A stretch of DNA of 12,492 bases from assembly GCA_026389055.1 (NCBI GenBank), contig JAPLIO010000059.1:1-12492 (forward strand), in the 5' to 3' direction. Source of the stretch: Candidatus Melainabacteria bacterium (GTDB lineage Bacteria; Cyanobacteriota; Vampirovibrionia; Vampirovibrionales; JAJTHC01). A program made the position numbers and the translations under genes. The notes below the pieces were generated by a model. That model saw only the letters and a list, made by a program, of their open reading frames with translations. It made no database searches and was not told where the DNA came from. Of this stretch, positions 1 to 7,148 are shown in pieces. How positions within the stretch are numbered: position 1 is the first letter of the stretch; the number at the start of each line of letters is the position of its first letter.

Positions 1-2
1 GC

Positions 3-41
3 TTGATTCAGAAACTTCCTCTTGATAAGGTAGCTGTATGA
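3..41 (+). CDS. C-terminal end of an unidentified upstream gene (partial)
   Basis: One reading frame is open from the left edge of the window and ends at TGA 39-41. The last twelve residues read LIQKLPLDKVAV. The stop codon overlaps the tlyA start in an ATGA arrangement, which is typical of translationally coupled genes in one operon. Twelve residues are too few to assign a family. The coding call rests only on the open frame and the ATGA overlap. Confidence 0.4.
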   Translation: MIQKLPLDKVAV

Positions 42-817
42 TGACGACTAAAAAAACACGGCTAGACCATGCCTTACTGGCCTTAAACTTGACAGAAACC
101 CCAAAACAAGCCACGGGGTTAATTATGGCAGGGCAAGTGCTAGTAAACCAACAACGCATCACGCAAGCGGGGTATGGCGTTGATTTATCAACCGATGTCG
201 TTCGGCTAAAAGCAGACTATTGCCATTACGTTAGCCGAGGCGGACTAAAACTAGCCCATGCCCTTAAAACCTTTCAACTTTCCGCAAACCATGCTACTTG
301 CCTAGATGTTGGTGCTTCTACAGGGGGCTTTACAGATTGCCTCCTTCAACACGGAGCAGACTTTGTTTACGCCGTAGATGTAGGCGAAGGCTTACTAGAC
401 CCCAAACTATTGCAAAACGAAAAAGTTCGTCCGATGGAAAAATGTAACGCTCGGTTTTTAACGGCAGATGCGTTTGCGGAAAAACCCCCTTCGGTTGGCG
501 TTACGGATGTTTCGTTTATTTCGCTGAAGCAAATTTTACCGCCGTTGCTGGCTTGTTTAACCCAATCGCAAACAAGTTGGTGTGTGGCGTTATTAAAACC
601 GCAGTTTGAATGTTTAGATTATTATTCCCCGCAAGAAGCCCACGCTTTTGATGGCGTTATTACCGATGAGACGTTACGAGAACGAGTAAAACAGGCTACC
701 TTGGCGGATTTAGCCAAAATTGTTCCTTCGCCTTGGCACTTGGTGGCGGTTGAACGGTCGCCCATTCAAGGGGCAAAAGGCAACATTGAATTTTTAACCC
801 TCTGGCGATGTACTTAG
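38..817 (+). CDS. tlyA: TlyA-family rRNA 2'-O-methyltransferase (annotated as hemolysin A in many genomes)
   Basis: Members of this family methylate ribose 2'-O positions in rRNA (16S C1409 and 23S C1920 in mycobacteria) using S-adenosylmethionine. An N-terminal S4 RNA-binding domain spans about residues 7-66. An FtsJ-like Rossmann methyltransferase follows, with the family motif SRGGLKL (66-72), the SAM-binding loop DVGASTGGF (90-98), VTDVSFISL (155-163) and LLKPQFE (185-191). K71, D157, K187 and E251 fall where the family's K-D-K-E catalytic tetrad is expected. The length of 259 aa is near normal. Two adjacent ATGs (38 and 41) could start it; an AAGG at 27-30 favours either, and ATG 38 overlaps the upstream stop. 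The haemolysin name is historical and RNA methylation is the better-supported role. Translational coupling to the upstream gene is likely; the following exbB has its own promoter. Confidence 0.93.
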   Translation: MMTTKKTRLDHALLALNLTETPKQATGLIMAGQVLVNQQRITQAGYGVDLSTDVVRLKADYCHYVSRGGLKLAHALKTFQLSANHATCLDVGASTGGFTDCLLQHGADFVYAVDVGEGLLDPKLLQNEKVRPMEKCNARFLTADAFAEKPPSVGVTDVSFISLKQILPPLLACLTQSQTSWCVALLKPQFECLDYYSPQEAHAFDGVITDETLRERVKQATLADLAKIVPSPWHLVAVERSPIQGAKGNIEFLTLWRCT

Positions 818-864
818 TTTATTTCCCTCAATCAACCGACCTATTTCCTAGTTACGGCAAAGCA

Positions 865-873
865 TGATAAAAT
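865..873 (+). promoter_or_regulatory. Extended -10 promoter for the exbB-exbD-exbD genes
   Basis: A TG-n-TAAAAT element is present (TG at 865-866, hexamer 868-873), five of six matches to TATAAT with the extended TG dinucleotide. No convincing -35 box lies 16-18 bp upstream, which is tolerated by extended -10 promoters. It would start transcription near 880, giving a leader of about 45 nt before the exbB ATG at 925. It lies in the 107-bp gap between tlyA and exbB, which contains nothing else recognisable; no terminator hairpin follows tlyA. Confidence 0.5.
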
Positions 874-924
874 AAAGCCTACGTTCATTTACTCTGTTGT
901 TCCCATAGAAAGCCTGACTGAAAA

Positions 925-1593
925 ATGCTCAATTTTGACCTCCTCTCTTTTACCCTGCTTAACGATTGGCCCATTTTACTACCCATTGTGGCTAGTTCCA
1001 TTGTTCTAGTCATTGTTGCCCTCAACCGTTACGGCTATTATAAAGATAACCAACGAGACCTTGAAACCTTCGTTCAACGCTGGCAACGAGAACTTTACCG
1101 CTCCAACTGGGAAACGGCTCAACAACTAAGCCAACAACTGGGCGGATTAGTGGGTAGTGTGGCTCAAGAAGGATTGCAACTGCTACAAACCAATCGGGCT
1201 GGGTTTGATAAAGCGTTTGATATTACCATCAACTTAGCGGTGCGTCGGTTAGAAAAAGGGCTGAATATTTTAGGCACGATTGGGACAATTGCCCCTTACT
1301 TAGGGCTTTTCGGCACAGTTGTTCGTATTTTAATTACCTTTGGCGAAATGTCTAAAGCCCAAACCGCAGGTTCGGGCGAAGTCATGTTCGGGATTGGTTC
1401 AGCATTGATTGCCACCGCCTTTGGTTTGGCTATTGCTATTGCTGCTGTTGTTGCCAACAACTGGTTTCGAGATAAAGTGGAACTGTTTGAAAACGACTTC
1501 CAACTATTGAAGTTAGTTTTGCTTAGCGTGGCTGAAAGCACCCCCGTTTCCCCTACTGCTGCTACGGTTCAAAAATCCGTTGCCACCGTTTAG
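925..1593 (+). CDS. exbB: MotA/TolQ/ExbB proton channel family protein
   Basis: This is an inner-membrane proton-channel subunit that pairs with ExbD-type proteins to convert proton-motive force into mechanical work on a periplasm-spanning partner such as TonB. Three membrane segments are visible, at about residues 15-33, 116-139 and 154-178, with a long cytoplasmic stretch between the first and second, as in ExbB/TolQ. The conserved channel region reads GTIGTIAPYLGLFGTV (117-132) and IGSALIATAFGLAIAI (157-172), with the threonine, proline and small residues typical of the pore helices. The length of 222 aa is usual. There is no obvious Shine-Dalgarno before ATG 925. Two exbD genes follow at once, so the three form one module. 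No tonB or TonB-dependent receptor is in the window, so the energised partner is unknown; a TolQ role is less likely without tolA/tolB nearby. Confidence 0.9.
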   Translation: MLNFDLLSFTLLNDWPILLPIVASSIVLVIVALNRYGYYKDNQRDLETFVQRWQRELYRSNWETAQQLSQQLGGLVGSVAQEGLQLLQTNRAGFDKAFDITINLAVRRLEKGLNILGTIGTIAPYLGLFGTVVRILITFGEMSKAQTAGSGEVMFGIGSALIATAFGLAIAIAAVVANNWFRDKVELFENDFQLLKLVLLSVAESTPVSPTAATVQKSVATV

Positions 1594-1608
1594 GTAGGAA
1601 GTGGCTTT

Positions 1609-2082
1609 ATGATGGCAAAAAGCGTCGCTACGTTTTCAGATATTAACATTACCCCGCTGACCGATATTTTCTTGGTGTTGTTGGTTATTATGATGGTGGT
1701 TGCCCCCAATCTCAATCAGCAAAACCAACCTGTTACACTGCCAAAACTTCAAGCGGGCGATGCCATTAACCCAAACCTGCTAACGGTTGAAGTAACCAAA
1801 GCCAACACTTATTTTGTGCAAGGTAAAGCCACCGCTGAAGCCCAGTTGGCGAGTGCAATTCAAGGGTTTTCTGGTAAGTTAGAAGAAAAGAAAATCGTGA
1901 TTCGGGCGGATGAAAGCGTTAAAAGCGGTGCTGTTTTAACCATTATGGAAGCTGCCGCCAATAGCGGATTTGAAAAGCTAGTGGTTGCAGGCGAAGCACT
2001 TTCAGGTAGCAGAACCGAAACGCTTGAAAAAACGACTACCAAAAAGCCGTTTAATAGTAACGCCTTAGCCCCTATTCAATAG
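1609..2082 (+). CDS. exbD: ExbD/TolR family biopolymer transport protein, first copy
   Basis: This is the partner of ExbB in the proton-driven motor. The N-terminus carries the family signature SDINITPLTDIFLVLL (residues 10-25), with the essential membrane aspartate at D19 at the start of the only transmembrane helix (about 18-33). The periplasmic domain follows, including IVIRADESVKSGAVLTIMEAAANSGFE (96-122 region), the typical ExbD/TolR fold segment. A polar tail of about 28 residues after 128 is absent from the second copy. AGGAA at 1596-1600 lies 8 nt before ATG 1609; ATG 1612 is an alternative start. It begins 15 bp after exbB and is clearly co-transcribed. The paralogue lies directly downstream, and the two may form a mixed dimer around D19. 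Confidence 0.9.
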   Translation: MMAKSVATFSDINITPLTDIFLVLLVIMMVVAPNLNQQNQPVTLPKLQAGDAINPNLLTVEVTKANTYFVQGKATAEAQLASAIQGFSGKLEEKKIVIRADESVKSGAVLTIMEAAANSGFEKLVVAGEALSGSRTETLEKTTTKKPFNSNALAPIQ

Positions 2083-2101
2083 TTGGAAAGTAGTTTTTAT
2101 C

Positions 2102-2506
2102 ATGGCATCTAATCGCGTTAAACAATTTTCTGAAATTAACATTACCCCGCTGACGGATATTTTCCTCGTCTTGCTGATTATTATTATGGTGGTTGCCCCC
2201 ATGTTAAAAACCAAGGGCTTACCCCTAGCGTTGCCGACGGTTTCTAGCCAAAAAGAGGCTCCGCCACCAACGAAAGAGGGGTTGATTGTGCTAACGTTGC
2301 AGGCGGATGGCACGTTGTTGCTAGAGGGTAATCTGTTGCCGAGTGATGGTGTGGTTTCGGCTTTGAAAAACCTTGCCCAAGCTAAGCCTGATGGGGTTCA
2401 GTTGCAGGTACACCCTCAAGCGTCTCATCAAAAATTTGCGGGTGTGTTGGATGCCATTACCCAAGCGGGTGCCTCCCCGCTTTCTGTTGTTCGCATGGCG
2501 GAATAA
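2102..2506 (+). CDS. exbD: ExbD/TolR family biopolymer transport protein, second copy
   Basis: A second ExbD-type subunit, shorter than the first (134 aa). The N-terminal motif SEINITPLTDIFLVLLII (residues 10-27) keeps the membrane aspartate at D19, at the same residue number as in the first copy. The periplasmic part contains LIVLTLQADGTLLLEGNLLP (61-80) and KFAGVLDAITQAGASPLSVVRM (111-132), both typical of ExbD. The usual acidic residue of the V-I-R-A-D type segment is replaced here (LQVHPQASHQ, 101-110). GGAAAG at 2085-2090 is the likely ribosome binding site, 11 nt before ATG 2102. The gene starts 19 bp after its paralogue. The two copies share a 30-bp stretch with one mismatch in the motif region but diverge elsewhere, suggesting an old duplication with strong constraint on the motor helix. 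Confidence 0.9.
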   Translation: MASNRVKQFSEINITPLTDIFLVLLIIIMVVAPMLKTKGLPLALPTVSSQKEAPPPTKEGLIVLTLQADGTLLLEGNLLPSDGVVSALKNLAQAKPDGVQLQVHPQASHQKFAGVLDAITQAGASPLSVVRMAE

Positions 2507-2613
2507 ACCCGCCTTCCAAAACCAACATTTCGCTATCAGGCTTTGTTTTAGGTAGAATAAAGGGCATCAAACCCTCAATCTTCCCCTAAAAAAACGAAGA
2601 GGACAAACCCATC

Positions 2614-3255
2614 ATGGCATTATTCGGCATCGGTGTGGCTAATAGCATTTCATTTTTCCGTATTGGGCTAGCCTTCGCCACTCTTGCCCTGCTCTTTCAA
2701 ACCACGGCTACCGCCTACTGGTGGGCGTTTTTCTTAACGATTATCGTTATTTGGCTCGATGGGCTAGATGGCTATCTAGCCCGAAAACTAGACGAAACCT
2801 CTCGGATTGGGAGTGTGATTGATATTTTGTCTGACCGCAATGTGGAGCAACTTTACTGGGTAACGTACGCCGTACTCGGCTGGGTGCCACTTTGGGTGCC
2901 ATTGGTTATCATCACCCGAGGCATTTGGGTTGATGGATTGCGTGCCTTAGCCTTTGAACAAGGCTTTACCGCCTTTGGCACCACTTCCATGATGAAGCAC
3001 CCGCTGGGCATTCTGCTGGTTAGTTCCCGCTTTAGCCGATGGACTTACGCCGTTTGCAAGGCAGCAGTTTTTGCCTTTTTAATTTTAGTGCATTTACCTA
3101 GCAAGGCTGGGCATTACCCATTTATGGATGGCATTCCCTACACCAATGCTTTGATGTGGATTACCGTCTTCTTCTGCATTGTACGGGGGCTTCCCGTGCT
3201 GATTGAAAGCAAACGCTTCCTAATCATTCCCGAAAATCCAACAGCAGAAGGGTAA
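2614..3255 (+). CDS. pgsA: CDP-alcohol phosphatidyltransferase, probably CDP-diacylglycerol--glycerol-3-phosphate 3-phosphatidyltransferase
   Basis: This membrane enzyme of phospholipid synthesis most likely forms phosphatidylglycerol phosphate from CDP-diacylglycerol and glycerol 3-phosphate. The CDP-alcohol phosphotransferase signature D-x2-D-G-x2-A-R-x8-G-x3-D-x3-D is complete, with D49, D52, G53, A56, R57, G66, D70 and D74. Several hydrophobic segments surround it (about 18-48, 84-102, 150-162, 177-193), as in the family. At 213 aa it is slightly longer than most PgsA proteins. AGAGGA at 2598-2603 lies 10 nt before ATG 2614. The signature is shared with phosphatidylserine, phosphatidylinositol-phosphate and cardiolipin synthases, so the exact acceptor is inferred; PgsA is the commonest bacterial form. 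A weak TAGAAT at 2553-2558 may be a -10 box. The next gene starts 6 bp downstream. Confidence 0.82.
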   Translation: MALFGIGVANSISFFRIGLAFATLALLFQTTATAYWWAFFLTIIVIWLDGLDGYLARKLDETSRIGSVIDILSDRNVEQLYWVTYAVLGWVPLWVPLVIITRGIWVDGLRALAFEQGFTAFGTTSMMKHPLGILLVSSRFSRWTYAVCKAAVFAFLILVHLPSKAGHYPFMDGIPYTNALMWITVFFCIVRGLPVLIESKRFLIIPENPTAEG

Positions 3256-3261
3256 AGCCAT

Positions 3262-5808
3262 ATGTTAAGCCTTTCCCCCCTACAAGCTGGTTCGTTATTT
3301 GGTGTTTATTTCGTCATCGTAGCCATTATTTCCTACGTTTTGGGTAAAAAAATCCACACGCTACGAGATTTCTTCTTAGCCAACCAAAAACTGGGCGTGT
3401 TACCCATTGCCTTTTCATTCGCCGCCGCTTGGTTTGGGGCATACGCCACCAAAGGAGCAATGGACGCCTACTACGCCCAAGGCTTAAGCGGACTATGGTT
3501 TGTTGCCATACCAGGCATGGCTTCGTTATTTTTAGTGTCCAGATTTCTATCACAACGTATTGCCCAAACGCAAAGCTTGTCGATGCCCCAATCTGTGGAG
3601 CAATCCTACGGCAAACTGGGCAGATGGTTCTTAAGCTGGACGATTTTAGTAGCCAGCACCACAACGTTAGCTTCTCAACTAGTCGCCACCAAAGGGGTTT
3701 TAGCCGCTGCTCTCGGCGTGGATGAAACCGCCCCCATTATCGCCTTGCTAGGCGGAGTCGTTTTTTATTGCCTGTTTGGCGGATTTTTCGCCGTGGCGTT
3801 GACGGATATTTTGCAGTTTTTCGTCTTGCTTTTGGGGCTTTTAATTCTCGTCGTTTTCTGCGGAAGCAACGCCCTATTGCACCCTGAAACGCTCACCGCT
3901 TTTTGGGCGAAACAATCAGCTGGCTACTGGAACTTCCTCCCCAATCCGTGGGAAACCTTAACGCTCACACTGATTTTCACGCTAGCTTGGGGCATCGCCC
4001 CCGAAATGTGGCAACGGATGATAGCATCTCAAAATGCGGAAAAAGCCAAGAAAGCCTCGGTTTTAGCCACCACGTTTTTATTGGGGTTGAACGGCTTAGT
4101 CGTTATTATCGGGCTATTGGCAGGCGGTGTTTTAGGCGAAAACAAATGGGGAACCACCCCCGAAGCGTTGGTTCGTCTTGCCGAAGCCTTGCCTTCGCCC
4201 ATTTTGAGTTGGACGGTTATTATCGGTTTTTTGGCAGCGGTTACTTCCACGATGGATTCCGTCCTCAATGTGGGCAGCCTGACTTTTACGCATGATTTAT
4301 ATGCTCGGTTTTTCCGCCCCAACGCCAAAATGCCCGAACTGCTTTGGGTGTCTAGGTTTGCTACGCTGATTGTCCCCATTCCCGCCTTGTGGATTGCCCT
4401 GACCCGTAGCGATTTGATCGGCGTGCTTTGGCTTTCGGCGGATGTTTACGCCTGTACCATGCTAGTGCCGATTATTGGGCTACTCTTTGCGAAAACCCCG
4501 AACAGATTAGGCGGTCAACTAGCGATGGCGTTGGGGGGAAGCGTGGCCTTCGGCACGATTTTAAACCAATACCACGCCGTTAATTGGAGCTGGTGGGCAC
4601 CCAGCCCTTACGCCACACTTGTGGGCATTGGGGCGAGTGCCTTTGGCTATTTGCTGGGTGGCTGGATTCACACCCTTAACACCCCTGAATTTCAGCAGGA
4701 TTTAGTGAATTTTCACTATAATCAACCCTGCAAAAACGCCGTATGGTACAACTTATTTTTTACCCCGCTTTCATGGGGATACGGGTTCATTGTTGCCCTT
4801 CGCAATGCTCTCTATCAAGCAAAAATACTGCCTATTACCCACTGTAGCGTGCCTGTTATCAGCATTGGCAACATCACGACTGGCGGAACAGGTAAAACAC
4901 CGATGACGCTGGCGATTGCCCAACAATTGATAGCCGAAGGGCAGAAAGTGGTCATTTTATCCCGAGGGTATGGAGCGAAAACGCCTCAAGCTTACGCCCA
5001 AGCCACTTCGCCTGATTTTGGGGATGAAGCGTTTTTCTTGCAACAGGCGTTGCCTGAAGCCGTGGTGATTGTCGGCAAAAACCGAGCGAAAAACGCCCTG
5101 AGAGCCGTTACGGATTATGCCCCCACCGTCATTTTGTTGGATGACGGCTTTCAGTACCAAGCCCTCCATCGGGATGTGAACCTTGTGCTGGTGGATACTA
5201 CCCGCTTGGTGGGCAATGGCAAACTGCTACCATTAGGAGCGTTGAGAGAACCGCTTTCAACACTCCCACAAAGAGCGACACACGTTTGTTTTACTCGATT
5301 TGAAGCCACGCAATCTATAGATAAACTGGTTACTGCTTTAAACCTTCCACCTACACTGCCTGTTAGCACGGCGGGCTTGCAAGCCGTGGGTTGGAAGCCC
5401 TTAGCCAGCGATGCTACCGCCCCCCCATTAGAGCTATTGGCGTTGAGCGGAAAATCTGCGTTAGTGGTTTCGGGTATTGCGAACCCTGCTCAATTTGAAA
5501 CGATGGTGGAAGATTTAGGCGTGAAGGTGCTTCACCATTGGCAACAGGCAGACCATGCCGTGCTTTCAACTGAAGCAATGGCTCAACTGCTATTGCACTG
5601 GGAACGGTTGGGGCAACCCCTGCTAATTACCACAGAAAAAGATGCCCCCAAATGGCGTAATGCTCTGGAACAATCGGAACGAAGATCGAAAGACGACGCA
5701 GAAAAGCAGGCTATTCAGCTCCTCCTCAACCAATTTTGGGTACTACAAGTTGCCTTCACCGTGCCTGATTCATTCGCCCAAACGGTTAGCCTTCAGCTGA
5801 AAGATTAG
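3262..5808 (+). CDS. lpxK: Fusion protein: sodium:solute symporter (SSS family) domain plus tetraacyldisaccharide 4'-kinase LpxK
   Basis: Residues 1 to about 475 form a complete SSS-family cation symporter with many membrane helices. The conserved TM8 sodium-site motif is TSTMDS (328-333), followed by the family-like segment LNVGSLTFTHDLYARF (335-350). Residues about 490-848 form a full-length LpxK. They comprise the N-terminal membrane-proximal helix (about 495-520), the P-loop VISIGNITTGGTGKTP (532-547, Lys545), ILSRGYGAK (565-573), GDEAFFL (587-593), LDDGFQYQALHRDVNLVLVD (626-645) and LLPLGALREPL (655-665). LpxK phosphorylates the 4' position of the lipid A disaccharide precursor to give lipid IVA at the inner membrane. 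The symporter substrate cannot be read from the sequence. The ribosome site AGAAGGG lies within the end of pgsA. There is no stop between the domains. An internal GTG at 4705 with AGGA just upstream could start LpxK alone, so two products are possible. The 3' end overlaps a convergent gene by 23 bp. Confidence 0.88.
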   Translation: MLSLSPLQAGSLFGVYFVIVAIISYVLGKKIHTLRDFFLANQKLGVLPIAFSFAAAWFGAYATKGAMDAYYAQGLSGLWFVAIPGMASLFLVSRFLSQRIAQTQSLSMPQSVEQSYGKLGRWFLSWTILVASTTTLASQLVATKGVLAAALGVDETAPIIALLGGVVFYCLFGGFFAVALTDILQFFVLLLGLLILVVFCGSNALLHPETLTAFWAKQSAGYWNFLPNPWETLTLTLIFTLAWGIAPEMWQRMIASQNAEKAKKASVLATTFLLGLNGLVVIIGLLAGGVLGENKWGTTPEALVRLAEALPSPILSWTVIIGFLAAVTSTMDSVLNVGSLTFTHDLYARFFRPNAKMPELLWVSRFATLIVPIPALWIALTRSDLIGVLWLSADVYACTMLVPIIGLLFAKTPNRLGGQLAMALGGSVAFGTILNQYHAVNWSWWAPSPYATLVGIGASAFGYLLGGWIHTLNTPEFQQDLVNFHYNQPCKNAVWYNLFFTPLSWGYGFIVALRNALYQAKILPITHCSVPVISIGNITTGGTGKTPMTLAIAQQLIAEGQKVVILSRGYGAKTPQAYAQATSPDFGDEAFFLQQALPEAVVIVGKNRAKNALRAVTDYAPTVILLDDGFQYQALHRDVNLVLVDTTRLVGNGKLLPLGALREPLSTLPQRATHVCFTRFEATQSIDKLVTALNLPPTLPVSTAGLQAVGWKPLASDATAPPLELLALSGKSALVVSGIANPAQFETMVEDLGVKVLHHWQQADHAVLSTEAMAQLLLHWERLGQPLLITTEKDAPKWRNALEQSERRSKDDAEKQAIQLLLNQFWVLQVAFTVPDSFAQTVSLQLKD
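4697..4707 (+). promoter_or_regulatory. Possible internal ribosome binding site and GTG start for a separate LpxK
   Basis: AGGA at 4697-4700 lies four bases before an in-frame GTG at 4705-4707 (codon 482 of the fusion). This is at the linker between the last symporter helix and the first LpxK helix. Translation from here would give an LpxK of about 367 residues, close to a normal stand-alone enzyme. No ATG is available in this part of the frame; the next methionine is residue 548, inside the P-loop region. The spacing is short, so this is a candidate only. Confidence 0.3.
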
Positions 5809-7066
5809 GGTACTTCATGGGTAGTTTTCGCTGTCCATCTTGATAAGCGGAATAAGCGGTTAGCCCAGCCCCTAGTAATAAGGCTCCTAAGGCTACGCCA
5901 CCAGCCACTTTGGTGGTTTTACCGCCTTTGGTTACTTCTTTGAAGAACGATTCTTCAACCAAAGTATTAACTGTTGGAGGCTTCACTTTCGGGGCTTTAC
6001 TTGCCCTAAAAGTAGCTTCGGCTTTGGCTATTTCTTTTTTAATGTTTTCTTGTGCATCGTTCCATAGCTGTTTGGCTTTTTTTTCCACTTCTGCTACTTT
6101 TGCAGGGGTTTTGAACTCCGCTTCAATTCGTTGTTTATTTTGATCAAACGTAGCTTGAGCTTTTATTTTTGCCTGCTCCCACGTCAAATTCGTATCGGCT
6201 TGCTTATAGTGATAAGCCAGTAACTCTTCCTGAGTTACCACTGGAAGAGTATTCAACCCCAGAAGTTCCATTTTAGCACTACTTAAATCTTCCGCATCTA
6301 AACCTGTTGCCGCTAAATTGTTAATAACCGTTTTTAGCGTAGTGTGGTCATTCGTAGCAAGAGCATCCTTTAATAACTTTTCATTATTATCATGCGTTAA
6401 CAGTGTTCTCGTTTCATCCGCCCACTGATCTGGAACGTTTAAAAATTGATTCAACACATCAAAATTTTTCATTTGTTGAACTTTAGGCTTTACTTCATTC
6501 ACTTTCGCTGTCCACTCTACATCAGAAACAAAACCATAGGAAGATTTTAAACTTTGCTTGTTCGCTTCAGTAATTTCTCTTTTTTGCAAAGTTCCGATTA
6601 AATGAGGCTTAGCTTCTTCCAAAGTTTTAGGTATTTTACTCGTGTCGCCTTCAAAAGCCGTCCAAACATCATTATCCTGAAACAATCCCTGCTCAGATAA
6701 AATGTTTTTTTCAATTTCTCTCAATGCTTCCTCTTTCTTATTTACCCACTGAGCGTCAATTTCAGCTTTTGTAAACACTTTTTCTTTAAACCCTATTTTC
6801 TCTGGCGTTTCAGATTGACTAGCGGATGAACTTTTCTTACTAGCCTCTCGTTCTTGTTGATGCGTCAACCACCCAACCGTACCACCAGCAAAGCTTGCCC
6901 CTAATAAGGTACCGCCTGCTTGCAACGCCACTTCCCCCCCTTGCACCCCATAACTGCTGGATGAAGCTTGCTCGGTGGGTTGATTCTCTTCTGAAACGGG
7001 CTTTATTTTCCTAGGATGGACTGGATATTGACCATAGCCAAAATTCGCCGTTGAAATACTCGTCAT
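5786..7066 (-). CDS. Hypothetical protein with two hydrophobic Gly/Ala-rich segments and a helical middle
   Basis: I do not recognise a family. The 426-aa product begins with a polar, Ser/Pro/Gln-rich region (1-40). It has a Gly/Ala-rich hydrophobic stretch (about 43-67) and then a long charged region rich in Lys, Glu, Ala and Gln. The part from about 282 to 358 is strongly helix-forming and may be a coiled coil. A likely transmembrane helix lies at about 387-406 (VAGGVALGALLLGAGLTAYS), close to the C-terminus, followed by a short basic tail. There is no signal peptide at the start. AAGG (plus-strand 7078-7081) lies 11 nt before the ATG. The gene is convergent with lpxK, overlapping its last 23 bp, and divergent from the glycosyltransferase gene across 82 bp. 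Its middle is more AT-rich than neighbouring genes. A role in the envelope is possible from its hydrophobic segments, but nothing specific can be said. Confidence 0.75.
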   Translation of the reverse strand: MTSISTANFGYGQYPVHPRKIKPVSEENQPTEQASSSSYGVQGGEVALQAGGTLLGASFAGGTVGWLTHQQEREASKKSSSASQSETPEKIGFKEKVFTKAEIDAQWVNKKEEALREIEKNILSEQGLFQDNDVWTAFEGDTSKIPKTLEEAKPHLIGTLQKREITEANKQSLKSSYGFVSDVEWTAKVNEVKPKVQQMKNFDVLNQFLNVPDQWADETRTLLTHDNNEKLLKDALATNDHTTLKTVINNLAATGLDAEDLSSAKMELLGLNTLPVVTQEELLAYHYKQADTNLTWEQAKIKAQATFDQNKQRIEAEFKTPAKVAEVEKKAKQLWNDAQENIKKEIAKAEATFRASKAPKVKPPTVNTLVEESFFKEVTKGGKTTKVAGGVALGALLLGAGLTAYSAYQDGQRKLPMKYPNLSAEG

Positions 7067-7133
7067 TTTTTAACATACCTTACAAATTGAAACCACCACA
7101 CAAGTGGATAAAACCCTAGCGGTACCCTCTTTG

Positions 7134-7142
7134 TGCTAGCAT
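7134..7142 (+). promoter_or_regulatory. Extended -10 promoter giving a probably leaderless glycosyltransferase mRNA
   Basis: TG-C-TAGCAT (TG at 7134-7135, hexamer 7137-7142) matches an extended -10 element. The expected transcription start, about 7 bp after the hexamer, falls on or beside the A of the ATG at 7149. No Shine-Dalgarno lies in the 6 bases between, so the message would be leaderless. There is no clear -35 box. The rest of the 82-bp divergent spacer holds only the leader of the minus-strand gene. Confidence 0.4.
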
Positions 7143-7148
7143 AGAAGC

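Noticed and set aside
1296..2313. Minus-strand open frames across exbB and both exbD genes
   Set aside because: They are antisense to strongly supported genes and give low-complexity Ser/Ala-rich products without start signals.
3326..3725. Overlapping open frames on both strands within the symporter gene
   Set aside because: They are shadows of the symporter frame, with basic, Arg/Trp/Cys-rich products, no family likeness and no start signals.
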